Shown here: positions 6,732 to 7,036 of the stretch, piece after piece
Position numbering within the stretch: the stretch's first letter is position 1
Layout: every line of letters starts with the position of its first letter
Assembly: GCA_002336675.1 (NCBI GenBank)
Contig: DDEI01000066.1
Span: forward strand, 58,296-65,331
Length of the DNA stretch: 7,036 bases
Direction: 5' to 3'
DNA from: Flavobacteriales bacterium UBA1958
GTDB lineage: Bacteria; Bacteroidota; Bacteroidia; Flavobacteriales_D; Sanyastnellaceae
Translations under genes and position numbers: made by a program
The notes under the pieces: generated by a model
What the model saw: the letters and a program-made list of their open reading frames with translations, nothing else
Told to the model about the DNA's origin: nothing
Database searches by the model: none

Positions 6732-7036
6732 CTACCACATAGGCACATCATAGACCCCTAATTTATTTTTAAGGATGTTCTTAACGTGAAACTCACCTGG
6801 CTCAGGGATGTCTTCATACAAGTCAAAGGTTATGCAGCGCTCCGGTAATGCTTCAAAAACCATGAGAAAACGCTCCCCTGCATCAATCCATTGCCAGTTT
6901 GGGTATTGTCCCACATTATCGGAATATACAAGTCTTGATCGATTTCCTGTCTGATTACAAATCAGACAAGTCGATTTCCAGATGCGTACGGATGTAGAAA
7001 AGGAATACCAACTTCTTATTACGGTCTGCTTCTCAA
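6732..7036 (-). CDS. C-terminal part of an unrecognised protein, running off the right edge
   Basis: From its TAG stop the frame reads leftward-to-right on the minus strand without interruption for 100 codons to the window edge. The only in-frame start codon visible is a GTG at 6912-6914, giving a 60-residue product. The upstream 40 codons are equally protein-like and continuous in theme (WKSTCLICNQTGNRSRL, then SDNVGQYPNWQW), so I read the GTG as an internal valine and the gene as 5'-partial. Downstream of that come GERFLMVFEALPERCITFDLYE, then IPEPGEFHVKNI and a C-terminal VYDVPMW. The pattern 'aGErf...FeaLP...tFDlyE...pGeF' resembles a beta-rich C-terminal domain found in Bacteroidota hypothetical proteins, but I cannot name the family. 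Two cysteines (CLIC) are present, with no other metal-site evidence. The N-terminal part and start lie outside the window. Confidence 0.7.
   Translation of the reverse strand, partial: EKQTVIRSWYSFSTSVRIWKSTCLICNQTGNRSRLVYSDNVGQYPNWQWIDAGERFLMVFEALPERCITFDLYEDIPEPGEFHVKNILKNKLGVYDVPMW
6939..6979. repeat. 9-bp inverted repeat flanked by 9-bp direct repeats inside a coding frame
   Basis: TCGATTTCC occurs at 6939-6947 and again at 6971-6979. Between them lies a perfect inverted repeat, TGTCTGATT (6948-6956) and AATCAGACA (6960-6968), with a 3-base ACA loop. The unit lies inside the frame of the right-edge gene and leaves it open. The two direct repeats are 32 bases apart and so fall in different codon phases. 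It could be a footprint of a small insertion or duplication, a hairpin in the mRNA, or coincidence. Confidence 0.5.

Noticed and set aside
1..7036. CRISPR arrays, tRNA or rRNA genes, transposases and integrases
   Set aside because: No regularly spaced repeats, no cloverleaf or rRNA-like sequence, and no recombinase or transposase motifs were seen in any frame.

Overview
The window looks like chromosomal DNA of a Bacteroidota bacterium, most likely a marine or aquatic flavobacterium-like lineage. The evidence is AT-rich sequence, a DUF6090-type membrane protein, a giant secreted protein ending in a type IX secretion (T9SS) type A sorting domain with SprB-like repeats, no obvious Shine-Dalgarno sequences, and a TAnnTTTG-type promoter element.

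Layout, left to right. (1) A plus-strand DUF6090-family membrane protein fills 1-731. Its likely start codon ATG loses only its first base to the window edge. (2) Its stop codon opens a compact inverted-repeat element (729-794, flank to 799). The ends (TAACG ... CGTTAGC) and the imperfect hairpin resemble an integron attC site. (3) A small secreted histidine-phosphatase-superfamily protein follows (808-1329), with a weak hairpin terminator behind it. (4) A 1314-residue exported protein (1545-5489) dominates the window. It has a signal peptide, a conserved N-terminal region with a calcium-binding-like aspartate motif, a phosphohistidine-type segment, a PPDK/PEP-synthase-type ATP-grasp domain, two CARDB-like Ig folds, a GDGI-type module, two SprB-like repeats and the T9SS tail. 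A strong terminator ends it. (5) A VF530/DUF2132-family small protein with a long polar N-terminal extension follows (5655-6056). (6) Two minus-strand genes close the window: an SRPBCC-fold protein (6180-6602), and the C-terminal part of an unrecognised protein whose reading frame stays open to the right edge (6732-7036).

The most interesting content is the secreted dikinase-like protein. Dikinases use ATP and a catalytic histidine and are normally cytoplasmic, yet this one carries both an export signal and a surface-anchoring/secretion tail. The order of its domains (histidine segment before ATP-grasp, no PEP/pyruvate barrel) matches plant glucan, water dikinases rather than PEP synthase. 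The gene just upstream encodes an exported member of the superfamily that includes the phosphohistidine phosphatase SixA. This suggests, but does not prove, extracytoplasmic phosphohistidine chemistry. The 215-base gap, the possible terminator and the cassette-like element argue that these neighbours may be independent transcription units. The remaining genes look like ordinary housekeeping or accessory genes with no visible link to the large protein.
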